DNA from: CBDHGY01 sp965263325
GTDB lineage: Bacteria > Pseudomonadota > Alphaproteobacteria > Caulobacterales > Hyphomonadaceae
Assembly: GCA_965263325.1 (NCBI GenBank)
Contig: CBDHGY010000002.1
Location: forward strand, 1,984,001-2,048,000
Length of the DNA stretch: 64,000 bases
Direction of reading: 5' to 3'
This document shows, piece by piece, positions 18,228 through 26,678 of the stretch (within the stretch, counting starts at the first letter, position 1; every line of letters starts with the position of its first letter). A program made the position numbers and the translations under genes. The notes beneath the pieces are model-generated. The model did not search any database. It was not told the origin of the DNA and saw nothing but the letters and a program-made list of their open reading frames with translations.

Positions 18228-18722
18228 TTACAACGCTTGTTCACCATGCTCGCCGGTTCGGATACGGACGGCATCAGCCAGCGCATGCACGAACAATTTG
18301 CCGTCACCAATTTTGCCAGTGCCAGCAACTTTCTCAATCGTCTCAAGCACTTGCGCTACGAGCGTTCCAGGAACCGCGATTTCGATCCTGACTTTCGGCA
18401 CTTCAGCGGTTTTATATTCCGCGCCGCGGTAAACCTCTGTTTTTCCGCGTTGACGGCCAAACCCTTTGACTTCGGTTACCGTGGCCCCCTCAATACCAAT
18501 TTCCAGCAAGGCATCACGCACTTCATCGTATTTGTGAGGCCGGACAATCGCAGTCACCATGCGCATAGGATGCTCCTTTTCGAAATTGAGACCGAGCTGT
18601 ACCAGCCTGCGGATTGCTTCGGATTTTGACGGCAAATCGCTCTGATTTCTGCGCCACTCATCGACAATTTTCGAAAACTCGGTCGATGCCACAAGCTGGA
18701 TTCTCTGATCAAGCTTTTCCAT
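18228..18722 (-). CDS. Ribbon-helix-helix domain fused in frame to PII nitrogen-regulatory protein
   Basis: A 164-codon frame. Residues 1-52 form a ribbon-helix-helix (CopG-like) DNA-binding domain: KLDQRIQLVAS strand, IVDEWRRNQSDLPSKSEAIR, RLVQLGLN. Residues 53-164 are a complete PII protein of the standard 112 residues: T-loop GRQRGKTEVYRGAEYKT with the uridylylation-type Tyr51, and GTGKIGDGKLFVHALADA for ATP binding. A strong Shine-Dalgarno just before Met53 suggests free PII is also made. The frame continues upstream to 18857, but ATG 18722 fits the domain start better. PII senses 2-oxoglutarate and ATP/ADP; coupling to DNA binding is inference. Confidence 0.85.
   Translation of the reverse strand: MEKLDQRIQLVASTEFSKIVDEWRRNQSDLPSKSEAIRRLVQLGLNFEKEHPMRMVTAIVRPHKYDEVRDALLEIGIEGATVTEVKGFGRQRGKTEVYRGAEYKTAEVPKVRIEIAVPGTLVAQVLETIEKVAGTGKIGDGKLFVHALADAVRIRTGEHGEQAL
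18564..18577 (-). promoter_or_regulatory. Internal ribosome binding site for free PII
   Basis: Minus-strand AAAAGGAGCATCCTATG: AGGAG (18577-18573) is 6 bases before ATG 18566, which is exactly where normal 112-residue PII proteins begin. It is a better initiation site than the one before ATG 18722. Confidence 0.6.
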
Positions 18723-18820
18723 TTCACTGATTCCAATAGATTTTCTTGATATTTTCTGAACGCCGTCAGGGTTCGCTTCCGCAATGAACACAGCTTGCGC
18801 AAGAAACACAATTGAGTGAG

Positions 18821-18849
18821 TTGACAAACTTACACATGTTACGTATGTT
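18821..18849 (+). promoter_or_regulatory. Sigma-70 type promoter of the DUF4278 gene, with repeats
   Basis: TTGACA (18821-18826), 17-base spacer, TATGTT (18844-18849). The -10 region carries ATGTT repeated with a 9-base period and a TACGTA palindrome, so it could also bind a regulator such as the divergent ribbon-helix-helix protein. The leader to the ATG is about 43 bases. Confidence 0.6.
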
Positions 18850-18898
18850 GAGCGCATAGAGATTGGCTCGGCATATTGCTGGCCCGAAGGAGCTTAAA

Positions 18899-19084
18899 AT
18901 GACGAATCTGGTTTATCGCGGCATTACTCACACAGGCGAAAAAGAGACGCGCACTGAATCCCTCGCCGACCAAATGCGGCGTCCAGAGCTGGTTTATCGC
19001 GGCGTGGAACATGATGGCATCCGCCCGACAGAGGCATCGACCAAAAAAGAGGAATTGGTCTATCGCGGCGCGCGCTTTGCCTAA
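18899..19084 (+). CDS. DUF4278 family small protein
   Basis: A 61-residue protein with three copies of LVYRG (MTNLVYRG, PELVYRGVEH, EELVYRGARFA), the hallmark of DUF4278. ATG 18899 has AAGGAG 6 bases upstream; a longer frame from 18863 lacks such a site. It has its own promoter and a textbook terminator, so it is a monocistronic unit divergent from the RHH-PII gene. Function is unknown. Confidence 0.8.
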   Translation: MTNLVYRGITHTGEKETRTESLADQMRRPELVYRGVEHDGIRPTEASTKKEELVYRGARFA

Positions 19085-19116
19085 TTCGTAAGAAAAAGAG
19101 AACCCTATGCCCTCAG

Positions 19117-19146
19117 CCGCTCCTTTCACACGAGGAGCGGTTTTTT
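19117..19146 (+). terminator. Intrinsic terminator of the DUF4278 gene
   Basis: Perfect 8-bp stem CCGCTCCT / AGGAGCGG with an 8-base loop, followed directly by TTTTTT. Confidence 0.93.
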
Positions 19147-19284
19147 CTAGGACGAATGATCCAATGCGGTCAGAATAGCTTTTGACAGCTCGAACGGCTG
19201 ATCAATTGTCGGCCAATGGCTGGCAGATGGCAACTCGAACCGCTGGAGACTGTGAAGGCTTAACCAATCGATTGTTGCTGGTGT
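19147..19284 (-). pseudogene. Remnant of an alpha/beta hydrolase C-terminus
   Basis: Directly after the aroA stop and in the same frame are 45 sense codons and a TAG. They encode RFELPSASHWPTIDQPFELS and then KAILTALDHSS, which matches the C-terminal end (late catalytic His in SHWP, final helix) of alpha/beta-fold hydrolases. No start codon and no N-terminal part are present, so this is a decayed or truncated gene end joined to aroA. Confidence 0.6.
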
Positions 19285-20613
19285 TTACGCAGGTTCGTCT
19301 CGAATATCAGCGCCAAGCAGGCGCATATGATCAAAGAATTCCGGATAACTTGTATCGATCATCGAAATGTCATCCACGCTAATAGGGTTTTGTGCTGCGG
19401 AACCCATGACAAGCGCGCTCATGGCAATGCGGTGATCATGGCGCGTTTCAACCAAACCTCCGCCAGGGGGCGGGCCTCCGCAACCTTGAACGACGAAGCC
19501 GTCGGGACGTTCTTCAACTTCAACGCCGTTCACACGCAGCAGGTCGATCGTGGCAGTAATTCGATCTGATTCTTTCACCCGCAGCTCTTCAGCACCTCTG
19601 ACGAGCGTTTCACCTTCCGCAAAGGCGGCCATGACGGCCAAGATCGGAAATTCGTCAATCATGGACGGCACCAGCGCAGGCGAAACAGCTATTCCATTAA
19701 GCGCACTGGCAGCGGCCGTCATATCAATCAGGCGCTCGCCAGCAGCTTCGCCAACGGCGTCGGCACCAAGCACAGCGCCCATCTCTGCAATCGCATCAAA
19801 GAAGCCACCGCGAGTTTCGTTTGACATGATACCTTGTACCAGTGTCTCGCCAGCTGGCGCGATCAGTGCTGCCGCAACGAGGAACGCTGCAGAAGAAGGA
19901 TCTCCCGGCACCCGCATGTCGATACCGCTCAGCCGCTGACGACCTTTGATCGCGACAATTCGGCCACCTTCTTCGGGTCGGTCAACTTCCACTTTTGCTC
20001 CAAAACCGCGAAGCATGCGTTCTGTATGATCCCGTGTGGCTTTGGCTTCAATGACTTCGCTCACACCCTCAGCATTTAGACCGGCGAGCAATATAGCTGA
20101 CTTTACCTGCGCGGAGGCATGCGGCGGGCGATACGAAATCGCATGCAAATTGGATGAGCCGGTTAATCTGAACGGTAGCGTGCCGTCCGCATTTGCAGAA
20201 TCGCGTGCGCCCATTTCACGGAGTGGATTCAACACGCGATTCATCGGCCGAACCGAGAGGGATGCGTCGCCCTGAATATCGGCAGCGAGACTATATCCTG
20301 CCATGGCTCCCATCATAAGCCTGGAGCCGGTACCCGAATTTCCGAAGTCGAGGGGAGCCGTTGGACTTTGAAACCCGCGGTCACCGACACCTCTAACGAC
20401 CCACTCGCCAGCCCCGATTCGCTCCACATCCGCGCCGAGCGCACGAACAGCATCGCCGGTTCGAAGCACGTCATCGCCTTCCAGAAGGCCGGTTATGCGG
20501 GTTTGTCCCGACGCCATGCCGCCAAGGATAAGAGCGCGGTGAGAGCATGACTTATCGCCAGGTGCCTGAACGCGCCCAGCAATCTTGGAAACAGGGTGTG
20601 ATGTCCAGGCCAA
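19285..20613 (-). CDS. aroA: 3-phosphoshikimate 1-carboxyvinyltransferase (EPSP synthase)
   Basis: Condenses shikimate 3-phosphate with phosphoenolpyruvate in aromatic amino acid synthesis. It is 442 residues with a TTG start at 20613. Seen: VQAPGDKSCSHRALILGGMA, LDFGNSGTGSRLMMGAMAG, DPSSAAFLVAAALI, the catalytic region ALVPSMIDEFPILAVMAA, and LRVKESDRI near the end. It is separated from cmk by the DUF4278 / PII / phosphatase insert and followed by a hydrolase remnant. Confidence 0.96.
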   Translation of the reverse strand: MAWTSHPVSKIAGRVQAPGDKSCSHRALILGGMASGQTRITGLLEGDDVLRTGDAVRALGADVERIGAGEWVVRGVGDRGFQSPTAPLDFGNSGTGSRLMMGAMAGYSLAADIQGDASLSVRPMNRVLNPLREMGARDSANADGTLPFRLTGSSNLHAISYRPPHASAQVKSAILLAGLNAEGVSEVIEAKATRDHTERMLRGFGAKVEVDRPEEGGRIVAIKGRQRLSGIDMRVPGDPSSAAFLVAAALIAPAGETLVQGIMSNETRGGFFDAIAEMGAVLGADAVGEAAGERLIDMTAAASALNGIAVSPALVPSMIDEFPILAVMAAFAEGETLVRGAEELRVKESDRITATIDLLRVNGVEVEERPDGFVVQGCGGPPPGGGLVETRHDHRIAMSALVMGSAAQNPISVDDISMIDTSYPEFFDHMRLLGADIRDEPA

Positions 20614-20714
20614 TATCTTTCCTTCTCAGAAATGCGACAAGGCCTTTGACAGACACCGGAGATCATGGCAATCGCCCGCCCCAGAGAATTATCCTATGAG
20701 ATGAGGAATTCGCA

Positions 20715-21182
20715 TTGGCTGACCTTGGAACCAAACAAACTTGTCCTGATTGCGAGGCAAGATTTTATGACCTTAACAAACGCCCAGCCGTTTGCCCCAA
20801 ATGTGGTGCGACTTTTGATCCGGCTGAGGTCGCCGAAAAAGTCAAAAAGGTGAAAGCCAAGGCCAAGAAGAAACCTGATCCAGAAGATGATGAGGATATC
20901 GAAGACAAGGCAGATGCGGCCGCAGATTCCGACGAGGATGAAGAAGGCGTCGAGGAGGAAACGAAAGAACTTTCTCTCGATGATGATGATCTCACACTGT
21001 CGGGCGATGATAGTGAGGACGAAGACGCTGCACCTGGCGATCCTGGAAAAGTGCCGACCGGTTTTTCTGAAGAAGGTGTTGATGACGATGAAGTCGCCGA
21101 GGAGGACATCGATCTCGGCGATGTCGATATCGATGTCGATGTGGACGACGAGAACAAACTTGGCGAACCTGACGCCAATTAG
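20715..21182 (+). CDS. TIGR02300 family acidic protein
   Basis: A 155-residue protein. The N-terminus is a four-cysteine zinc-ribbon-like motif (CPDCEARFYDLNKRPAVCPK followed by CGATFDP), then a Lys-rich stretch and a long Asp/Glu-rich low-complexity tail. It starts at TTG 20715 with GAGG upstream. The family is found almost only in alphaproteobacteria and has no known function; acidic tail plus zinc ribbon suggests nucleic-acid or protein binding. Confidence 0.88.
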   Translation: MADLGTKQTCPDCEARFYDLNKRPAVCPKCGATFDPAEVAEKVKKVKAKAKKKPDPEDDEDIEDKADAAADSDEDEEGVEEETKELSLDDDDLTLSGDDSEDEDAAPGDPGKVPTGFSEEGVDDDEVAEEDIDLGDVDIDVDVDDENKLGEPDAN

Positions 21183-21192
21183 ACCTTGACCA

Positions 21193-21213
21193 GATAGGGC
21201 TCAGCGCCCTATC
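21193..21213 (+). terminator. Hairpin after the TIGR02300 gene
   Basis: GATAGGGC / GCCCTATC, an 8-bp perfect stem with a 5-base loop, 10 bases after the stop and just before tRNA-Ala. The following TCCGACCTTTCG is a weak T-run. Confidence 0.6.
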
Positions 21214-21235
21214 TCCGACCTTTCGAATTTGGTTC

Positions 21236-21311
<76 letters not shown>

Positions 21312-21555
21312 TTTTTTCGGATCTCCAGCCTGATATAGCTCGGAGCGATTATCGGGACTGCTCAAAAACGTAGCTTCTATCGCTAAACTGAACAGTCATT
21401 CATCACCTCACCAATTCGTTAACAGATGGCCCCTTTCTGGCCACGAACACGGCTTGAACCAGCCGTTAACATCTCCCACCTTATTCTTAAGCCAGCCATA
21501 AATGCTGCACCCCAGCAACGCAGCGGGCGGGCCTTAGCGACGAAAGGAGCGACCA

Positions 21556-21804
21556 ATGACGAATGAACTAGACCACCTGAAGGATAATCCCTTCGATGAA
21601 GGCGACCTGGTCTATGTCCGCCGTATGGCCGCAGATGAGCTCCGCGCTGCACTGCCGCCGAATGCGTTGGCTGACCTGGACGAACTAGACGATGTATTTT
21701 CCGTTCACTCAGATGACGGAACACGTGTCGCAATTGTGGAAGGCCGAGATGCCGCTTTTGCCGCTGCACGGATGCACGCGCTAAAGCCGCTCAGCGTTCA
21801 CTAA
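21556..21804 (+). CDS. DUF1150 family protein
   Basis: An 82-residue protein with the family pattern GDLVYVRRM, ALPPNALADLDELDDVFSVH, RVAIVEGRDAAFAAA and the C-terminal LSVH. A good Shine-Dalgarno (AAAGGAG) precedes the ATG. The family is alphaproteobacterial and often lies near small heat-shock protein genes; none is seen here. Function is unknown. Confidence 0.85.
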   Translation: MTNELDHLKDNPFDEGDLVYVRRMAADELRAALPPNALADLDELDDVFSVHSDDGTRVAIVEGRDAAFAAARMHALKPLSVH

Positions 21805-21805
21805 A

Positions 21806-22267
21806 CTAGGCAGCTGTTTTCTGCTTGCATAAAATCGCACAAACATCTTCCTGCGTCCGTGCGCCTCTCAGCGCGGCGCGAATGGAAGGTTCGCGGAAGG
21901 CGCGGCTCACCGCTGCGAGCGCTCGCAAGTGATCTGCGCCGGCCGCCATTGGTGCGAGCAAGAGGAATACGAGATCGCAAGGGCGGTCATCAACCGCTTC
22001 AAAGTCGACTGGCTCAGCTAAACGCGCAAATGCTCCCAGAGGCGCACTCAGTCCTTCGAGGCGCGCATGCGGGATCGCCACGCCTTCCCCAACACCCGTG
22101 GAGCCAAGGCGCTCGCGTTCCATAACCGCATCGAAGATTTCGCGCTCATCAATCTCTGTCACCACAGACAGATCAGCGCACATAGAATGGAATACCTGCT
22201 TGCGGCTTTTTGCTGCGAGTGATGGCATTATTATGCCATTCTGCAATAGGGCAGTGAGATCAATCAT
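21806..22267 (-). CDS. ptsN: Nitrogen-regulatory PTS enzyme IIA
   Basis: EIIA-Ntr, the phospho-acceptor at the end of the nitrogen phosphotransferase chain; controls potassium, nitrogen and stress responses by protein contacts. It is 153 residues with the phosphohistidine motif GVAIPHARLEGLSAP and the preceding REIFDAVMERERLGSTGVG. It follows hpf and rpoN on the same strand, the usual order. Confidence 0.95.
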   Translation of the reverse strand: MIDLTALLQNGIIMPSLAAKSRKQVFHSMCADLSVVTEIDEREIFDAVMERERLGSTGVGEGVAIPHARLEGLSAPLGAFARLAEPVDFEAVDDRPCDLVFLLLAPMAAGADHLRALAAVSRAFREPSIRAALRGARTQEDVCAILCKQKTAA

Positions 22268-22297
22268 AACTCTACGTTCTCGCTCAAAATCGAGCTT

Positions 22298-22873
22298 TTA
22301 ATCTTTTCCCGGATTGACCCAGCCAATGTGACCATCAGCGCGAAGATAGACCATATTAAGCCCATCATGGGTCGCGTTGCGAAATAATAGTGCCGGTGCC
22401 TCGCTTAGCTCCAACTGCATCACGGCTTCAGATACCGACATAGTCTTAATATCAGATTGTGTCTCAGCCACAATAAGAGGCGCGTCATCAGCACCATTAC
22501 TTTCCGCAATTTCATCATTATCGTGCGTTGACTGCAGAATAAAGCTTGGAGCGGGCTCACTCGGCAAAGGAGCACGCTTGTGATGATCTTTTAAGCGCCT
22601 GTGATAACGACGTACGCGTTTTTCCAGCTTGAACACAGCATCGTCGAGCGCTGCATGAGGGCTACCGGCCCGACCGGTCGCTTGAAGCACAATTCCGGAG
22701 GGCAAATGAACACTCGCGTCAACAACGCTCTCATGGCCGGACTTGCTTACCGTTACCTGCCCGTCAGAAGGGCGATCGAAATATTTAGAAACCGCTGCGT
22801 CTAGCTCTGATTCAATGCGCGACCGAAGCGCGTCACCTAAATCAATATGTTTGCCGATGATTTGAACGTTCAA
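22298..22873 (-). CDS. hpf: Ribosome hibernation promoting factor, long form
   Basis: Dimerises 70S ribosomes into inactive 100S particles in stationary phase. The N-terminal domain (LNVQIIGKHIDLGDALRSRI, DGQVTVSKSGHESVVDASVHL) is joined by a linker to the long-form C-terminal domain (MSVSEAVMQLELSEAPALLF, GWVNPGKD). An open frame runs to TTG 22903, but homologues start where TTG 22873 falls, and AGG lies 5 bases before it, giving 191 residues. It lies between rpoN and ptsN. Confidence 0.92.
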   Translation of the reverse strand: MNVQIIGKHIDLGDALRSRIESELDAAVSKYFDRPSDGQVTVSKSGHESVVDASVHLPSGIVLQATGRAGSPHAALDDAVFKLEKRVRRYHRRLKDHHKRAPLPSEPAPSFILQSTHDNDEIAESNGADDAPLIVAETQSDIKTMSVSEAVMQLELSEAPALLFRNATHDGLNMVYLRADGHIGWVNPGKD

Positions 22874-22982
22874 AGGACACCTATTTTTGGTTGTAGTATG
22901 CAATACCGCTTAGGCCGTGTCCACTCGCAGCAGAGCGATATGCCCGCTAATCTGACGCCGCCATTGGATATTTTTTAGTCTA

Positions 22983-24491
22983 TTAAGCGCTGGCGCGGAG
23001 CATTCGGCGACGCTGTACACTGGACGGAATTCCGAGGCTTTCCCGGTATTTTGCGACTGTTCGGCGCGCGATTTCGATCCCGAACTCTGTCAGTATTTCC
23101 ACGATTTGATCGTCTGACAGCACATTTTCCATCGTTTCTTCGTCGATCAAATGCTTGATCCGGTAGCGCACAGCTTCCGCTGAGTGCGCCTCGCCGCCGC
23201 CGGTCGATGGAATGGCAGCGGAGAAGAAGTATTTCAAATTGAACAAACCGCGAGGTGTCGCCATAAATTTATTGGATGTCACGCGAGAGACTGTGCTCTC
23301 ATGCATCTCAATGGCATCAGCAACCTGCTTCAGATTGAGCGGGCGTAAATGCGCGACGCCTTTGGCGAAGAAGCCATCCTGTTGACGGACAATCTCACTT
23401 GCGACTTTCAAAATCGTCCGCGCACGTTGATCGAGAGACTTGATCAACCAGCTCGCATCCGCGGCACATTCTGTTATAAATTGCTTGTCGTTCTCACGCA
23501 TCGGCAGCGCCGACACTTCAGCATAGTATGCGTTGTCCATAAGCACACGCGGCAACGTGCCTGAATTGAGCTCAACAGCAAACATCCCGTTTGGCAATTC
23601 CCGCACATACACATCCGGCGCAACTGCAACAGCCGTGTCACCTGCAAAACCACCCCCTGGACGCGGCGTTAAAGAGCGAAGCTCGATCATCATATCTTTG
23701 ATGTCAGCCTTATCGACACCGCAAATATTCGCGAGTTTGGAAACGTCATGCTTCGCCACTAGATCGAGGTTTTCAACGAGCTTTTCCATTGCTGGGTCGA
23801 GGCGATTTTGCTCTGCCAATTGTAAGGCCAAACATTCGTTCACCGACCTTGCCATAACACCTGTTGGCTCAAACGTCTGGCATTGCTTCAGCACGCGAAG
23901 CACGTGTGTTTCATCCGTACCAAGACTTTCAGCCAGATCTTCGAGATTGGCTCGGCAATATCCAATTTCGTCGGTTTCTTCGACCAATTGTGAGGCAATC
24001 AGGCTATCGACCGCATCGAAGCCTGACATCTGAACTTGCTTTAAGAGGTGCTCACGGAGTGTAAGTTCCCTGGTTAAAGCTGCTTCAAAATCAATGCTTT
24101 CGCCCATTGTCGCGCCATTTCCTGCGCGCGACCAATCGGTTGTCGCTGATGGCCCGGAAGCACTTGCAGGCATTGCGGCATCCGAGCCGGTACCTGGTTC
24201 AAATACATCCGCTTGCGGCGCATCGAGCTGATCTTTCGCTGCGCCGAGGCCATTTCCAGCATCCAACATTAGTTCTTCGCGGCGCTGTGGTTCGACGTCG
24301 CGGCTGCGATCATCGCTTTCATCATTGTCGTTTTCACTGCGCTGAAGCAGCGGATTACGCTCAATCTCTGCGGCGACAAATTCGGCAAGCTCAATATTTG
24401 AAAGTTCAAGCAGCTTGATCGCCTGCTGTAATTGCGGCGTCATTACCAGGGACTGGCCCTGTTTGAGATCAAGACGCTGACGCATACTCAT
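22983..24491 (-). CDS. rpoN: RNA polymerase sigma-54 factor
   Basis: Directs polymerase to -24/-12 promoters activated by AAA+ enhancer-binding proteins. It is 502 residues: Gln-rich region I (RLDLKQGQSLVMTPQLQQAI), acidic region II (about 60-130), core-binding domain, and the RpoN box ARRTVAKYRESLGIPSS at the C-terminus. It begins at the last base of lptB, so the two are coupled. Together with ptsN and the PII gene the window holds several nitrogen-control parts. Confidence 0.97.
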   Translation of the reverse strand: MSMRQRLDLKQGQSLVMTPQLQQAIKLLELSNIELAEFVAAEIERNPLLQRSENDNDESDDRSRDVEPQRREELMLDAGNGLGAAKDQLDAPQADVFEPGTGSDAAMPASASGPSATTDWSRAGNGATMGESIDFEAALTRELTLREHLLKQVQMSGFDAVDSLIASQLVEETDEIGYCRANLEDLAESLGTDETHVLRVLKQCQTFEPTGVMARSVNECLALQLAEQNRLDPAMEKLVENLDLVAKHDVSKLANICGVDKADIKDMMIELRSLTPRPGGGFAGDTAVAVAPDVYVRELPNGMFAVELNSGTLPRVLMDNAYYAEVSALPMRENDKQFITECAADASWLIKSLDQRARTILKVASEIVRQQDGFFAKGVAHLRPLNLKQVADAIEMHESTVSRVTSNKFMATPRGLFNLKYFFSAAIPSTGGGEAHSAEAVRYRIKHLIDEETMENVLSDDQIVEILTEFGIEIARRTVAKYRESLGIPSSVQRRRMLRASA

Positions 24492-25225
24492 CAGGCAGCA
24501 AACCTTTCACCAAGATAGACGCGGCGCACATCTTCAGACGCATAAATCTCTTCTGGTGTGCCTTCGAAAAGCACTTCGCCTTCAAAAATAATCGATGCTC
24601 GATCAACAATCTGAAGCGTTTCACGGACCTGGTGATCGGTGATCAGGACACCGAGGCCGCGATCTTTCAAATAACGCACAAGATCGGAAATGTCAGAAAT
24701 CGCTAGCGGATCGATCCCCGTGAAAGGTTCGTCTAGCAACATGAAACTTGGGCGCGATGCCAGAGCGCGCGCGATTTCAACGCGCCGGCGCTCACCACCG
24801 GAAAGACTTGTCGCGGGCTGATGGCGAAGATGCTCGATGTGCAATTCACCAAGCAATGCATCGATTTGGGCTTTGCGAGCTGATCGATCTTTCTCTACGA
24901 GCTCGACGACTGAGGCGACGTTTTGCTCAACACTCATGCCGCGGAAAATTGATGCTTCCTGAGGCAAATACCCTACCCCAAGGCGCGCACGCTGATACAT
25001 TGGGAGAGCGGTAACATCCTCCCCATCGAGATAGATGTGGCCTTCATCAGCTCCGATAAGGCCCATAATCATATAAAAACAGGTCGTTTTTCCTGCGCCA
25101 TTGGGCCCAAGCAGGCCAACGACTTCGCCGCGCTGCACATCCAAAGAGACGCTGCGCACGACCTGTCGTTTGCCAAAAGATTTGGCAATTCCAGAGATTT
25201 CAAGGCCTTGCCCCTGATTATCCAT
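24491..25225 (-). CDS. lptB: LPS export ABC transporter ATP-binding protein LptB
   Basis: Cytoplasmic ATPase that powers LPS extraction from the inner membrane with LptFG. It is 244 residues: Walker A GLLGPNGAGKTTCFYMIMG, Q-loop GYLPQEASIFRGMSV, signature TSLSGGERRRVEIARALA, Walker B FMLLDEPFTGIDP and H-loop VLITDHQVRE. It lies between lptA and rpoN, the standard order. Confidence 0.97.
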   Translation of the reverse strand: MDNQGQGLEISGIAKSFGKRQVVRSVSLDVQRGEVVGLLGPNGAGKTTCFYMIMGLIGADEGHIYLDGEDVTALPMYQRARLGVGYLPQEASIFRGMSVEQNVASVVELVEKDRSARKAQIDALLGELHIEHLRHQPATSLSGGERRRVEIARALASRPSFMLLDEPFTGIDPLAISDISDLVRYLKDRGLGVLITDHQVRETLQIVDRASIIFEGEVLFEGTPEEIYASEDVRRVYLGERFAA

Positions 25226-25316
25226 TGGAAGAATCCCTTCGGTTCCCGCCCCATCAAGCAGATATAAGTAGATAGCGTATCGTGTTTAAGATCAAATGAG
25301 CGATCTAGATAAAACT

Positions 25317-25862
25317 TTACTGATCGGCTCCGCTCGCAGTCGTTTGATCTATGAGGAAAACCACACGGCCTGCGTCTTCTTCGGTTCCGCACGGGCTTCC
25401 GTAAAGATCTGTGCGCCCTGCCTTAAGATTCATAACCAGACATTTTCCTGTCGCAAAATCTTCGCCGCGCTGCAGGATTACCTCTTTGCCATCAAGTTTA
25501 ATGGTTTCGTTGACGGCGTCGTACACACCGCTCTCACCTGTCGCTTTCAGCTCAGGTGTTAAGTAAAACACATTGCCGGTCGCTTGCATCGACTTGATAT
25601 CACCGAAACTGCCCCCAATCCCGCCAGACCGGGTTGTGCTGCTACCGGTGTAGCTGAGCACGACTTTGTCGGCGCGCAGCGCTGTGTCCGCCTGAACAAT
25701 GTCGACATTGCCGGTAATAATGACTTGTTTCTGCCGGTCCAGCACCTCAGAGCGATCAGCTTTGACCTGAATGGGACCACCTTTTCCTGACAATTGAGCC
25801 ATTGCAGGCACCGTAAGTACAATACCAGCGGATACCGCAGCAATCAGTTTAGTTAGGCGCAT
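25317..25862 (-). CDS. lptA: LPS transport periplasmic protein LptA
   Basis: Periplasmic bridge of OstA-like beta strands that carries LPS to the outer membrane. ATG 25862 begins a signal peptide (MRLTKLIAAVSAGIVLTVPA, cleaved after AMA), giving 181 residues; an upstream ATG at 25913 would add 17 residues inside lptC. The mature part has PIQVKADRSEVLDRQKQVII and repeated GNV/ATGNVFY strands. The start overlaps the end of lptC by 14 bases. Confidence 0.92.
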   Translation of the reverse strand: MRLTKLIAAVSAGIVLTVPAMAQLSGKGGPIQVKADRSEVLDRQKQVIITGNVDIVQADTALRADKVVLSYTGSSTTRSGGIGGSFGDIKSMQATGNVFYLTPELKATGESGVYDAVNETIKLDGKEVILQRGEDFATGKCLVMNLKAGRTDLYGSPCGTEEDAGRVVFLIDQTTASGADQ

Positions 25863-26508
25863 TTCGAGCCATCTCCCTGTCGCTCTCTTTTGGGTAGAGC
25901 GTAATTTCCACATTGCCGGTCATCACAAGATGCGTGCCGTCCTCCAGAATTTCATACTCTCTGGAAGCGAACTCGCCAATAGGGCCACTGCCGCGCAGGG
26001 GATTTAAGCCTTCGATCCGACCTTCATTGACGTAAACAACAGCCCGAGACGACGAAAATACATAACCGCCCGGATCTGCCGCAACGACATTGCCCCACAA
26101 TTCCAACGTCTGGGCGTCTTCATCAAACAGACCGTTGGGGGCTGAGACCAATCCGCCAAAACTATCTTCGATGCGCGGATTGTAAAGCATCACGCTATCA
26201 TCGCTTTCGCTGTGGCCAGCAGCGCTATCTGCCGTGATCTCATAAGGCTCACCTGAGGAATCGAGACCAGCAAAGCGCGGGTTCAGCATCACCAACTCGT
26301 CAGCCTCGACTGTGATCGTATCACTGTTCTTCATAATCGCATTGGCAGCGAGCAAGCCGGCAAACACACCGACGCAGATAGCTGCACTTGTGACAAATCC
26401 GCGGCGCATCCAGGACACGATTGTCGAACGCCGGCGCGCTTTTGCGAGCGATAATCTCCGGCGCGGAGCCCAGACTTCAGCGGCATGAGAGGATTCTGTG
26501 ATAGACAT
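25849..26508 (-). CDS. lptC: LPS export protein LptC
   Basis: Inner-membrane anchored bridge protein that passes LPS from LptBFG to LptA. It is 219 residues: a basic N-terminus, one transmembrane helix (about 37-58, FVTSAAICVGVFAGLLAANA), then OstA-like strands. It is the first gene of the lptC-lptA-lptB-rpoN-hpf-ptsN run. Its usual upstream neighbour rnd is 3.2 kb away, with the TIR gene between. Confidence 0.92.
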   Translation of the reverse strand: MSITESSHAAEVWAPRRRLSLAKARRRSTIVSWMRRGFVTSAAICVGVFAGLLAANAIMKNSDTITVEADELVMLNPRFAGLDSSGEPYEITADSAAGHSESDDSVMLYNPRIEDSFGGLVSAPNGLFDEDAQTLELWGNVVAADPGGYVFSSSRAVVYVNEGRIEGLNPLRGSGPIGEFASREYEILEDGTHLVMTGNVEITLYPKESDREMARNAPN

Positions 26509-26678
26509 TTGCTCCTGTTACCGAACCAAGAGGGCAGTTCCAAGGCGGGATATGCGCGCGCACACAAATATTACAGGATGGCAATCTTTGAGCCGCTGAG
26601 ATTCTCCTCATCGGTCGCGAAATGGGCCTTGGAAAAAACCCGCTCTCGGAATTATGATGTCGTCGGGGAGGTCACACG

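Noticed and set aside
18723..18857. N-terminal extension of the RHH-PII frame
   Set aside because: It reads across the divergent promoter, has no ribosome binding site at its start, and lies outside the recognisable domain.
20765..21178. Long open frame opposite the TIGR02300 gene
   Set aside because: It is Ser-rich only because it is the complement of Asp/Glu-rich codons; the forward frame has the conserved zinc ribbon.
21449..21466. Hairpin ACGGCT / AGCCGT between tRNA-Ala and the DUF1150 gene
   Set aside because: Short stem with no T-run and no gene to terminate; not enough to call a feature.
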